From CBDBLK01 sp965243145 (lineage in GTDB: Bacteria > Bdellovibrionota > Bacteriovoracia > Bacteriovoracales > Bacteriovoracaceae): 64,000 nt of DNA. How positions within the stretch are numbered: position 1 is the first letter of the stretch; each line of letters starts with the position of its first letter. A model generated the notes under the pieces. The model was not told the origin of the DNA, did not search any database, and worked only from the letters and a program-made list of their open reading frames with translations. Position numbers and translations under genes: made by a program. Below, in pieces: positions 8,910 to 17,431 of this stretch. Location: the NCBI GenBank assembly GCA_965243145.1, contig CBDEUB010000002.1, positions 1,922,001 to 1,986,000 on the forward strand, in the 5' to 3' direction.

Positions 8910-10229
8910 ATGTATGTAAGAAAATTTGAATCAGAAACTATGAATGGTGCAATAAGTCAAATAAAAAAGGAGTTAGGCCCTGATGCCATAATTCTTAAAA
9001 CAAGAACAAATAAGGGGTTCAAAGGGGCATTTAAAAAAAACAGAATTGAAATAACAGCAGCTATATCAGAAAAAAATTACTCTAAGAAGACAAAAATAGA
9101 TCATATATTTGATGAACATGAAAAGAAAAAATTTTATAAAAATAATTCATCGTATATATCTGATGTAATAGAAAATTATGAAAATATCAATTCGAGCAAG
9201 AAACAAATCAAAACTAATTCTTCAAATGATTTGAAGAAAGAACCTACATCTGATTTGGATCAATTTCTTGAAAATAAAGAAAAATCTGATGTAGAACAAA
9301 AAATGCTTCATAAGAAGTCTTATCATTTAGAACAAGATTCAAGTTTTTTAGAAAAAAATCTCTCCGTTGATAGACAAACTAAAAATGATCAAAAAGATAG
9401 AATTGATGATTTAGAAAAGAAAGTTTTTCAATTAGAAAATTATCTCAGTGAATTAAGAAAGGATAGTCCTTTTGGAATATTACAACTACAAACAACACTT
9501 CGTTCTTTAGGAATTAATGAATCCTATGTCCAGAGAATTTCAAAAAAAATACTGTTTGGATTATCTAAAGAAGATTTGAAAAATGTCGATATTATTTTTG
9601 AATTTGCACTAAAAGAAATGCTTAATAAAATTAATGTTGCTTTTCCTCTTTTTAGTAATGTTGAGGATAGTAAAAATCCAGTAGTAACAGTATTAATATC
9701 TGAAATTTCATGTGGCCAAACAACTATTCTTTATAAGCTTGGTGCTTTAAAAGAAGAGAGTATTCTAATTAGGCTTAAAGGGAAACTTGCTTTTACAGAA
9801 AATATATTTAGTTTGCAAGTAAAAGAAGCAAAAACTTTACCTAACTATGTTTCTTTTGCTCGTCATGCTGTTGAAAAAGGACAATCGGTGTTTATGGATT
9901 ATAAAAGTATGCCACAAAATTCAGGTGAAACAAAAAGATTTATTGATGGGTTGCGCCGTTCTTTTGATAAAGTGGAAGTATTGATCTGCCTTTCATCTAT
10001 TTGTTCTGAAGCTTATAATAAAAAAATAATTGAACGTTATACTTCTTTAAGCGATGGATTGATTGTTACCAAACTTGATTTATGTCTCGATTATGGAAGT
10101 TTATTTAATATTGGAGAAAAGTATAGGCAATTACCATTCAAATTTTTTGGAACAGGTGAAGTTATTCCTGAGGATATAGAAGCTGCTACGGCAGAAAGAA
10201 TTTTGTCTGGAATATTTCAATTGAAATAA
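8910..10229 (+). CDS. flhF: FlhF with degenerate SRP-type GTPase domain
   Basis: FlhF sets the site and number of polar flagella. The 439-residue protein begins with the clear FlhF N-terminal motif (M-x-V-R-K-F-E-S-x-T-M, then G-P-D-A-I-I-L-K-T-R). It continues through a charged linker (about 55-180) and an NG-like domain. The P-loop expected as GPTGVGKTT is S-E-I-S-C-G-Q-T-T at residues 264-272, so the catalytic lysine is Q270. The D-T-A-G-R motif is replaced by M-D-Y-K-S-M at 329-334. T-K-L-D (387-390) and the G-T-G-x-x-I-P-E-D-I-E end (414-424) survive. The overall fold is probably kept, but GTP hydrolysis looks lost. Position between flhA and flhG supports identity. Confidence 0.88.
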   Translation: MYVRKFESETMNGAISQIKKELGPDAIILKTRTNKGFKGAFKKNRIEITAAISEKNYSKKTKIDHIFDEHEKKKFYKNNSSYISDVIENYENINSSKKQIKTNSSNDLKKEPTSDLDQFLENKEKSDVEQKMLHKKSYHLEQDSSFLEKNLSVDRQTKNDQKDRIDDLEKKVFQLENYLSELRKDSPFGILQLQTTLRSLGINESYVQRISKKILFGLSKEDLKNVDIIFEFALKEMLNKINVAFPLFSNVEDSKNPVVTVLISEISCGQTTILYKLGALKEESILIRLKGKLAFTENIFSLQVKEAKTLPNYVSFARHAVEKGQSVFMDYKSMPQNSGETKRFIDGLRRSFDKVEVLICLSSICSEAYNKKIIERYTSLSDGLIVTKLDLCLDYGSLFNIGEKYRQLPFKFFGTGEVIPEDIEAATAERILSGIFQLK

Positions 10230-10305
10230 AAAATATTGTTCCAAATTTTGTAAATTTTTGTATTTGCTTAAAAAATAAAATGTGTGTGATAAAAAAATAA
10301 TTTCT

Positions 10306-10330
10306 ATCAAATCTTATTAAGAGATTTGAT
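10306..10330 (+). promoter_or_regulatory. 9-bp perfect hairpin in the flhG leader
   Basis: ATCAAATCT (306-314) and AGATTTGAT (322-330) form a perfect inverted repeat with a 7-nt loop. It ends directly before the GGGAGACAGG ribosome-binding region of flhG. No U-run follows, so it is not a typical terminator. It could be an operator or an RNA element tuning flhG translation. A weak promoter-like pair (TTGCTT at 264-269, TGATAA at 287-292, spacer 17) lies just upstream. Confidence 0.4.
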
Positions 10331-10342
10331 TAGGGAGACAGG

Positions 10343-11230
10343 ATGTCAGTTAGTAAAGTTGGCCATTGGCCTTATTCGCATCATTTGCTTCGAGAAAAAG
10401 AAAATAATTTATTTAGTAAAAAAGATCGATTGTTATTCACTTCAGCTAATACTATTTCTGTAGTTAGTGGTAAAGGTGGTGTTGGAAAAACTTCTTTTGC
10501 ACTAAAATTATCTAAAATACTTGCTAATGAGGGTTATAAAGTTTTGCTTATTGATTGTGATACAAACTTATCTAATACCGCGATAAAATTGGGCCTTCCA
10601 ATAAATCAAAATTTTTATGAATTTGTTACAAATCAGAAAGAATTTGATGAGGTTGTTTATAAAGATGGTAGATTCCATTTACTTTCAGCATGTAATGGGT
10701 ATTTAGATTTATTCAAGGAAAATTTAAATTGGGAAAAAATCATTGTTGATATTATGTGTATTTATGAAAATAGTTATGATTTTATTTTTTTAGATTGTCC
10801 TGCTGGATTGAGTAAAAAAATTCTTTCAATTAGCGCCTATTGTGATTATCGTTTTATCGTTATCAATCCTGATAAATCTGCGATTACAGATGCTTATTCC
10901 TTAATAAAAATATTAGATCAGCTTTATGGGGTAAGAGAAAATCATTTATTGCTTAATAAAATTTCAAGTATGGATCAATACACCAAAATTATAAAGGTTA
11001 TGTCGGGAGTAGTAAACAATTTTTTGTCCTCTAAACTCAGCGTTTTAGGCTTTGTTTCTTTGTTTAAAGAAGAAGCAGATAATTTTGATAAAGAATTGGA
11101 AAAGTTTTCCAATTCTATTATTCAGAATCAATTTTATAATATTATAAAAAAATTTATCGAAGAATCTATAAGAGACAACTCCTGTTTAAAACCAAAGAAT
11201 ACTTGTTTAGAAGTTGGCTTTATAAAATAA
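10343..11230 (+). CDS. flhG: FlhG/FleN MinD-like ATPase
   Basis: FlhG is a MinD-type ATPase that limits flagellar number and normally stimulates the FlhF GTPase. The 295-residue protein has an intact deviant Walker A motif (K-G-G-V-G-K-T-S, residues 44-51), the switch L-I-D-C-D-T-N-L-S, and F-L-D-C-P-A-G for Walker B. Its N-terminal 35 residues (with a HWPYSHHLLRE stretch) do not obviously contain the D-Q-A-x-x-L-R helix that activates FlhF. The start ATG at 10343 has a GGGAGACAGG ribosome-binding site. It is followed by fliA 35 nt later. Confidence 0.9.
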   Translation: MSVSKVGHWPYSHHLLREKENNLFSKKDRLLFTSANTISVVSGKGGVGKTSFALKLSKILANEGYKVLLIDCDTNLSNTAIKLGLPINQNFYEFVTNQKEFDEVVYKDGRFHLLSACNGYLDLFKENLNWEKIIVDIMCIYENSYDFIFLDCPAGLSKKILSISAYCDYRFIVINPDKSAITDAYSLIKILDQLYGVRENHLLLNKISSMDQYTKIIKVMSGVVNNFLSSKLSVLGFVSLFKEEADNFDKELEKFSNSIIQNQFYNIIKKFIEESIRDNSCLKPKNTCLEVGFIK

Positions 11231-11265
11231 AACATATTGGCAATTTTGAAATTAGGGGTTTGTAA

Positions 11266-12051
11266 ATGTCATCAATTTCAAAAAAACTTAAAGAGTTAAA
11301 AGATTATAGATCAATATCTGATCCTAAAATAAGAGATGAAATTATTGTAAAATATTCTCTTTTAATAAAATATATAGCTCAAAAAATTTCCGCCCGTTTA
11401 CCTAGTAATATTGAACTTGATGATTTAATTTCTTGCGGTGTTATTGGACTTATGGATGCTATTGATAAGTTTGATCCTAGTCATAATAACAAATTCAAAA
11501 CTTACGCAGAATTTAGAGTTCGTGGTGCAATTTTAGACGAGTTGAGAGCACAAGATTGGGTTCCTAGGTCTATTAGAGAAAAGGCAAAGCTTATCGAAAG
11601 AAATTATACAAAACTAGAGTCGGAATTAGGAAGGCCTGCTACTGACGATGAAATGTGTCAGGCATTAAATTGTACGCTAGAGGAGTTTTATCAAATTCTT
11701 AATCAGAGTAAACCAGTTTTCTTACTCAATGTTGATGACAGTTCTTCTTTTAGTAGATGTGATAAAAGGCTAATAGCAGGTATCGTAGAGGATAATTATT
11801 CGACAAATCCTCTAAATGCTGTGAGTTATAAAAATATTCGAGAGAGCGTTAAACAAGGTATCAAATCTCTTCCAGAAAAACAGCGCTTAGTTTTGAGTCT
11901 TTATTACTACGAAGACCTCAATCTTAAAGAAATTGGGAAAATATTGAATGTTACCGAATCGAGAATTTCCCAGCTTCATACTCAAGCAATTATTAAATTG
12001 AGGTCTAAGTTAAAATCTATATTTAAACATCCTGAAGATATGGTTTCTTGA
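11266..12051 (+). CDS. fliA: flagellar sigma factor FliA (sigma-28)
   Basis: FliA directs RNA polymerase to late flagellar and chemotaxis promoters. The 261-residue protein has region 2 (L-D-D-L-I-S-C-G-V-I-G-L-M-D-A-I-D-K-F-D and F-K-T-Y-A-E-F-R-V-R-G-A-I-L-D-E-L-R), region 3 (P-R-S-I-R-E-K-A) and a region 4 helix-turn-helix (L-N-L-K-E-I-G-K-I-L-N-V-T-E-S-R-I-S-Q). This is the FliA/WhiG subtype rather than a stress sigma factor, and it ends the flagellar cluster. It is preceded by a GGGG-containing leader. Confidence 0.94.
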   Translation: MSSISKKLKELKDYRSISDPKIRDEIIVKYSLLIKYIAQKISARLPSNIELDDLISCGVIGLMDAIDKFDPSHNNKFKTYAEFRVRGAILDELRAQDWVPRSIREKAKLIERNYTKLESELGRPATDDEMCQALNCTLEEFYQILNQSKPVFLLNVDDSSSFSRCDKRLIAGIVEDNYSTNPLNAVSYKNIRESVKQGIKSLPEKQRLVLSLYYYEDLNLKEIGKILNVTESRISQLHTQAIIKLRSKLKSIFKHPEDMVS

Positions 12052-12144
12052 TCAGCAAACTTGTTTGAAAATTTTTTTATTTCAGAGACATTTTCATAAG
12101 TCATTTAAAAGATTAATAATTATAATACTTTATAAGGGGTTTAA

Positions 12145-14559
12145 ATGGTGAAATATCGTTTGAATTGGTTGCTTCAGTTTTACTATAGTATCGTTTTCTT
12201 GGTCATTGCTTTAGGTATTGGTGTTATTACTTATCGGCTTTGGTTAAATGGTTCTCTAAATTTAAATGTAGTAACTAATATCATTGAGTCAAATTTACAT
12301 TTAGAAAATGTGAAGAATGAAAAAGGAATTGAAAAAATAAAAGATTTGGTACAAAAAAATCAAATAAGAGATGCAGTATTTGAAATAAAAAAATTTCATA
12401 AAATAAGTAATGATATTAACTCTACAGTTTCTAGTTATAATTTTGAAAATCTCAATGAAGAGATAAACAAAACAAAACAAAATTTAAATAATCTTCTCGA
12501 CTATTCAAATTTGAGATCGATTGTTTTTATTTTCAATAAAAAAATTGATAATTTTATATTCTTTGTAAAAAAAAATAAATGGAAAACATTAACCAGAACA
12601 TCAAGAAGGATACAATTAAAAATCCCTAATCCTAGTATTAATACAAAAGAGTTTTTTCAATTCAATAAATTAAATAAATTTCATAAATCTATTTCAAAAG
12701 ATATTAAAAATATTGAAAAAATCGTAAAAAATTCCTTTCTTAGTATTCAAAATAAGAAAAAAATTATTGAGAGAGTGAAAAATTTAAGCATGGAAGTTGA
12801 TATGATGGGAAAGTACTTATTTGATTTGGGGTTATTTTATACTTCTTTTGAACATCTTAATTCCATTTATTTGAATTGGATCGATGAGGTTGGGCCTAAG
12901 ATTGCGTTAAAAAAAATAGAAATAGAAAAAGATAATAAATATTTAGTTATGATGTCTTTAGGAATATTATGTTTTATAATTTTTTCTTTTGGTTTAGGTT
13001 ATCTTATACATCGAATAAATAATACATATTTATTGAAGAGAACAGAATTTATGGCCTTAGAGGCCATAAAGCAAGGCCTGGTTCCTTTTGAAAGTAACTT
13101 CAATATGAATGTTGGGCATAATTTTAAAGAAGAACTTGCAAAATATAGAAAATATTTTCATAAGCGCATGAGTTTAGGGCTTATTTTTCAAGAAGCAACG
13201 CCTTTTAGTGCTGTTTTATTCGATTCAAACTTGAATTTGATTTGGGCAAATATACTTTTCTATGAACATTTTCGCATAGAAAAAAAGGAAACGATACATT
13301 CATTAAATTGGAGCATTATTCGCAAGGAAACAAATTTAGGAGAAGACGACCCTGTTTTGATGGCACTAAAAAAAAGTATTGCTGGAATTTACCAAATCCA
13401 AATAAAAGATTATGTTAATAAAAAAAGTCACCCCTACGAAATGTATGTTACACCTGTCCAATATGCAAAGCAGAGTAGAATTATGATTTTCTTTTATCCT
13501 TTGAGTAATTTAGAAAAATCAATTGAGCACCAAACAAAAGCAATTATTAATCCAATTTCTCAAATGCTAGATGCTTTTATAGACAATTTTTCTGAGAAGG
13601 ATTTAGATAAACATTTAAAAAGAGAATTTGAAATTTCTGGAATTATTAAAATATTTGAAAAAATGAAAAATTATAACGAATTTATGAACCAACAAAAGCA
13701 AGATTTAAAGAGCGAAATATATTATTTGAAAAACTTTGTAATGTATAAAGAACAATTAAAAGAAAACTTAATAAGTTTGATAAATGATTTGAGAAAAAAT
13801 AATGAATCTTTAGTTGAAAAAATAAAAAAATCTATTAACACAAGTCCAAGTTTAAATGAAAGGCCGGAGATTCACTTTAAACATTCTTTGACATTGATTA
13901 ATTCTTTATTATTGAATGCAAAGGAAATGATTCATGAAAGAGAAAATGATAAAAAAATAATTGAAGAGAATTTTAAATCTCTTAGAAGTATAGATGCAGT
14001 TAGAAAAGAACTAAAAGATTTAAAATCTCAAATGGATAACTATGGAGAAGAGATCACTCAGTTAATAAAACATTTTTTTCTATTTTTGAGAAAAGAAAAT
14101 TGTAAAGAAGGCCATTTAGAAAAAAAGATAGATGAAATAAAATTCAAAATAAAGGATTTTGAAAAAATATCAATTTGTTTTCAAGAAACAGTTAAAACTT
14201 TAGATATAGTAATTTCAAAAATGCATTTAATTTCTGAAAAATGGGAAAACCCTGATTTTGATAATTTTAAAAATCAATTAAAGCTAGTTGAAAATGAATT
14301 TAAAGACTCTGTGTCTGAATTTGATGATTTAAATAATAAAATGAGGAAAGACAATAAGATGATAAGAAGCAGTTTTAAATCTTTTTGTGAAGATATTGAA
14401 AATAGTTTTATTTTAGAAGAAAAGATTTCGCAAATTTTGGAAAGTGAAGATTTTGAGAAATGGAAAAAATTAAATAAATATAAAAACGAAAGCGATACAA
14501 TGGGTAAGAATTTTTATCTTTTAGGAAAGCACAACAGTGAAGAATCTATTGGTAGGTGA
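12145..14559 (+). CDS. large two-TM protein with PAS-like domain and long coiled coil, downstream of fliA
   Basis: I do not recognise this 804-residue protein. It has a membrane helix at about 11-33, a lysine-rich extracytoplasmic region (about 34-265), a second membrane helix at about 267-290, a PAS-like segment at about 345-420 (pattern A-V-L-F-D-x-N-L-N-L-I-W-A-N), then about 380 residues of lysine/glutamate-rich, probably coiled-coil sequence. The layout resembles a chemoreceptor or sensor. No HAMP domain, methyl-accepting hairpin motif, histidine kinase or GGDEF motif is visible. It starts 93 nt after fliA with a TAAGGGG ribosome-binding site. Its 3' end overlaps the convergent coaE by 14 nt. 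Position suggests a role in motility sensing or signalling, which is inference only. Confidence 0.8.
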   Translation: MVKYRLNWLLQFYYSIVFLVIALGIGVITYRLWLNGSLNLNVVTNIIESNLHLENVKNEKGIEKIKDLVQKNQIRDAVFEIKKFHKISNDINSTVSSYNFENLNEEINKTKQNLNNLLDYSNLRSIVFIFNKKIDNFIFFVKKNKWKTLTRTSRRIQLKIPNPSINTKEFFQFNKLNKFHKSISKDIKNIEKIVKNSFLSIQNKKKIIERVKNLSMEVDMMGKYLFDLGLFYTSFEHLNSIYLNWIDEVGPKIALKKIEIEKDNKYLVMMSLGILCFIIFSFGLGYLIHRINNTYLLKRTEFMALEAIKQGLVPFESNFNMNVGHNFKEELAKYRKYFHKRMSLGLIFQEATPFSAVLFDSNLNLIWANILFYEHFRIEKKETIHSLNWSIIRKETNLGEDDPVLMALKKSIAGIYQIQIKDYVNKKSHPYEMYVTPVQYAKQSRIMIFFYPLSNLEKSIEHQTKAIINPISQMLDAFIDNFSEKDLDKHLKREFEISGIIKIFEKMKNYNEFMNQQKQDLKSEIYYLKNFVMYKEQLKENLISLINDLRKNNESLVEKIKKSINTSPSLNERPEIHFKHSLTLINSLLLNAKEMIHERENDKKIIEENFKSLRSIDAVRKELKDLKSQMDNYGEEITQLIKHFFLFLRKENCKEGHLEKKIDEIKFKIKDFEKISICFQETVKTLDIVISKMHLISEKWENPDFDNFKNQLKLVENEFKDSVSEFDDLNNKMRKDNKMIRSSFKSFCEDIENSFILEEKISQILESEDFEKWKKLNKYKNESDTMGKNFYLLGKHNSEESIGR

Positions 14560-15211
14560 ATAGTTGTTCAAATATTTTTTCAAAGGAGTCTTGTAATTTG
14601 TCTTCGCTATTAGAATTGTCTATAATAAAATCAACTTTATTTTTTTTTGTTTCTATTGGCCATTGTGATGATAACATTTTTTTTGCTAAACTCTGAGATA
14701 TAAAATCTCTTTTAGCTAATCTTGCTAATTGTTCTTTAAAAGGTGCATAAACTAATATTTTGACATCAACGAACATAGAGACATTTTTTTCAAACAAAAG
14801 GGGTATGTCATAAATAATGAAGGAATCTTCAGAAGATAATTTTTCAAGAAATTTTTTTGGAAGTTTTTGGTATATGAATGATTCGATCTTTGCTATATTT
14901 TCTTTTTCTCTATTTTCAGAAAAAAAGAATTGACGAAGTATTTTAAAATTAATTTTTTCATTTGAAACAGCAGTAGGAAACATTGTTTGGATAAAATTAA
15001 GGCCATCTTTTTGAGTATAAATTTCTTTAACTAGAGAATCAGCATCAATCACTTTAATTCCTTTTGCTTGGAATAATTTTGCAGTTGTAGTTTTTCCGCT
15101 TGCAATTCCACCAGTAAGCGCAATGATGGGGATAGGGCATTTGTGTAGTCGAGATGTTGGTGTCAGGCGAATCCATGAATTTTTAAGCAATGGATATATT
15201 TTATCTTTCAC
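14546..15211 (-). CDS. coaE: dephospho-CoA kinase CoaE
   Basis: CoaE phosphorylates the ribose 3'-hydroxyl of dephospho-CoA, the last step of coenzyme A synthesis. The 221-residue protein has the P-loop L-T-G-G-I-A-S-G-K-T-T (residues 32-42), the I-D-A-D pair after strand 2, and a D-I-P-L-L-F-E motif near the middle. About 28 residues precede the usual start of the family. The ATG at 15211 lies inside the end of mazG (11-nt overlap), which indicates coupling in a two-gene operon. Confidence 0.93.
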   Translation of the reverse strand: MKDKIYPLLKNSWIRLTPTSRLHKCPIPIIALTGGIASGKTTTAKLFQAKGIKVIDADSLVKEIYTQKDGLNFIQTMFPTAVSNEKINFKILRQFFFSENREKENIAKIESFIYQKLPKKFLEKLSSEDSFIIYDIPLLFEKNVSMFVDVKILVYAPFKEQLARLAKRDFISQSLAKKMLSSQWPIETKKNKVDFIIDNSNSEDKLQDSFEKIFEQLFTYQ

Positions 15212-15653
15212 TTTTTTTGACTAATCTCCAATATGTATTAATTTGGGGTTCGGTCATATTTTTTATATTATGATTATCTTGGCCTATGAGAGCTATCATA
15301 TTATTAAAGCGTTGAATAAATTTACGATTGGCTTGAACAAGAGCAAGTTCTGGGTCTATATTGAGATGGCGTGCTAATTGAGCAAGGGAAAAAAGGAGAT
15401 CGCCTAACTCTTCTTGTATTCTTTCTTTTTGCTTGGCCCCTAAAGCAATCTCTTCTTTAAGCTCTTGCCACTCCTCTTCAACTTTATAACTAACCTGATA
15501 GGGGCCTTCCCAATCAAAATTGAGTTGAGAGGTTTTTTCTCCAATATTTTTTGATGCAGTCAGGGGAGAATGTGATAAAAGTGATTCACAAAGCCTATAT
15601 CCAAAATTTTCGTTCCAATTTTGCTTTTCAAATTTTGAATCTTTTGTTGTCAT
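15201..15653 (-). CDS. mazG: MazG-type nucleoside triphosphate pyrophosphohydrolase
   Basis: MazG hydrolyses NTPs or dNTPs to monophosphates and removes aberrant nucleotides or lowers ppGpp. One MazG domain is seen with the metal-binding pattern E-E-E-W-x-E-L-x-E-E, then E-E-L-G-D-L-L-F-S. An A-N-R-K-F-I-x-R-F end and the conserved Y-W-R-x-V-K tail follow. Enteric MazG has two such domains, so this is the single-domain form. I chose the ATG at 15653 (150 residues). A TTG at 15683 would add ten hydrophobic residues, and neither start has a strong ribosome-binding site. Confidence 0.85.
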   Translation of the reverse strand: MTTKDSKFEKQNWNENFGYRLCESLLSHSPLTASKNIGEKTSQLNFDWEGPYQVSYKVEEEWQELKEEIALGAKQKERIQEELGDLLFSLAQLARHLNIDPELALVQANRKFIQRFNNMIALIGQDNHNIKNMTEPQINTYWRLVKKSER

Positions 15654-15750
15654 TATTAAAATTATTCGTAGAATGGGGAGCAAGTGGATTGATTTTTAGT
15701 TGTCTTAATGCGAAATTGGCCTTCTAAAGTAGGCATAGAGTTTCCAGTTT

Positions 15751-16257
15751 GTGAAATTGTTAACAGCATCATCTAAATTAACACTATGTTTTAAAAGCGC
15801 TCAAAAGTCAAGAAATCTCGTTACGAAAACTCAACGAGCGTTGAAATTGGCGCTGCCCACAATAGAGTGTTTTTTGTCAGAAGAGATCAAACTTTATTTA
15901 AAAGGTGTCACTAATGTGAGATTAAATTTTATTCTATGTGGTAGAAATAAAATTCAAAAACTTAATAAAATATATTTAGGGAGAAAAGGGATGACTGATA
16001 TTCTCTCTTTTCCAGTCCATGAAGATATTCGGAGACTAAAATGTTGGAGTGGCCCCTTGGAATTAGGAGATCTATTTGTATGTCGAGAGGCCATACAAAA
16101 GCAGGCCAAAAAGTTTCAAATAACATATTCACAAGAAACACTTTACCTTTTTATTCATGGTTTTTTGCATCTTTTGGGTTATGATCATGAAAAAAATAGA
16201 AAGGAAGAAGCATTAATGTTTTATTGGGAGGAACAGCTCATTAAAGAGATAATATAG
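15751..16257 (+). CDS. ybeY: endoribonuclease YbeY
   Basis: YbeY is a metal-dependent RNase in 16S rRNA 3'-end maturation and ribosome quality control. The 168-residue protein carries the zinc signature H-G-x-L-H-L-x-G-Y-D-H with metal-ligand histidines at 136, 140 and 146. It also has the substrate-side T-D-I-L-S-F-P block (82-88). The start is uncertain. GTG at 15751 is the longest reading, and the first 30 or so residues are not conserved in the family. prfB follows after 38 nt. Confidence 0.92.
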   Translation: MKLLTASSKLTLCFKSAQKSRNLVTKTQRALKLALPTIECFLSEEIKLYLKGVTNVRLNFILCGRNKIQKLNKIYLGRKGMTDILSFPVHEDIRRLKCWSGPLELGDLFVCREAIQKQAKKFQITYSQETLYLFIHGFLHLLGYDHEKNRKEEALMFYWEEQLIKEII

Positions 16258-16295
16258 ATTTATTTGGGCCATAAAAAAATGAAAAGGAGTTAGAA

Positions 16296-17427
16296 ATGGA
16301 AGAATCTATTAAAATTCAGTTGAATGAAGCAAACTCTAAATTGAGAAACTACGAAAACAAGCTAGTTTCTTTACGGGGGTCGCTTTGAAATTGATAAAAA
16401 GAAAGCACATCTTGCCGACATATCGAAAATGGAAGAACTGCCAGATTTTTGGGCCACAACTTCTGAAGCAACTAAGATACAAAGGGAAAAATCTTTAATC
16501 CAAGATATAGTGGAAAATTATGAATCACTTGAATCTCTTTATGAGGAATTTGAGATTTTATTTGAATATGCTGTAAAAGATAATGATCAATCTTCAGCGA
16601 CGGAAGCACTTGAAATTTCTAAAAAATTTTTAGATCAGTTTTTTTTTATAGAACAAAAACTCCTTTTAGGTGGAGAGGTTGATGTTAATAATGCTATTAT
16701 TTGTATTAATTCTGGTGCTGGTGGTACAGAATCTTGTGATTGGGCCGAAATACTCCAAAGAATGATCATCCGTTGGGCCGAAAGGAAAAATATGACAGTT
16801 CAAATCTTAGACACGCAGGCCGGTGAAGAAGCAGGATTGAAGTCTTCAACACTACTAATCCAGGGTAATTATGCTTATGGCCTTTTAAGAGGGGAATCAG
16901 GAGTTCATCGATTAGTTAGAATTTCTCCTTTTGATTCTAATGCAAGGAGGCACACTTCCTTTGCTTCTATCTTTGTTTCACCTGAAGTTGATGATAATAT
17001 TGAGATTGAGATTGATGATAATGATTTAAGAATTGATGTTTATCGTTCTGGTGGATCAGGAGGACAATCAGTAAATACTACAGATTCGGCGGTTCGCATA
17101 ACTCATAGGCCAACGGGCATTGTTGTAACTTGCCAAAATGAACGCTCTCAACTTCAGAATAAAATTCGTGCTATGAAGGTTTTACGCTCTCGTCTTTTTG
17201 AATTTGAATTAGAGAAGAGAAGAGAAAAAGAAAGTGAAATAGAATCTAGTAAGAAGAAAATAGAATGGGGTTCACAAATTATTTCTTATGTTCTTCACCC
17301 TTATAAAATGGTTAAAGACCACCGTACCCATTTTGAAACTGGCCAAGCAGATAAAATTTTGGATGGAGATTTAGATAGTTTACTAGATAGCTTTTTGAGA
17401 TGGTCTGTTGAAAGTAGTGTTAAATAA
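16296..17427 (+). CDS. prfB: peptide chain release factor RF2 (programmed +1 frameshift)
   Basis: RF2 reads UGA and UAA stop codons. The gene starts at ATG 16296, behind AAAAGGAG. It runs 30 codons to an in-frame TGA at 16386-16388, and continues in the +1 frame from GAA at 16387 to TAA at 17427 (376 residues). The join reads R-G-S-L/E-I-D and continues to the family's D-F-W, so the two parts form one RF2. The UGA-specific S-P-F tripeptide (I-S-P-F-D-S-N-A) and the peptidyl-tRNA hydrolysis motif G-G-S-G-G-Q-S-V-N are both intact. Calling only the ORF from ATG 16429 would drop the first 44 residues. Confidence 0.95.
16375..16388 (+). promoter_or_regulatory. prfB frameshift site
   Basis: GGGGG (16375-16379), a 3-nt spacer, the slippery codon CTT (16383-16385) and the stop TGA (16386-16388) reproduce the well-known RF2 autoregulatory site. 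The internal G-run acts as a Shine-Dalgarno-like element. Low RF2 allows slippage and full-length synthesis, while high RF2 terminates at the TGA. The spacing matches the Escherichia coli site. The base before the G-run is C rather than A. Confidence 0.92.
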
Positions 17428-17431
17428 AAAT

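Noticed and set aside
16386..16388. prfB as a pseudogene with an early stop
   Set aside because: The in-frame TGA is the well-known programmed frameshift site with correct G-run, spacer and slip codon, and the rest of the protein is intact.
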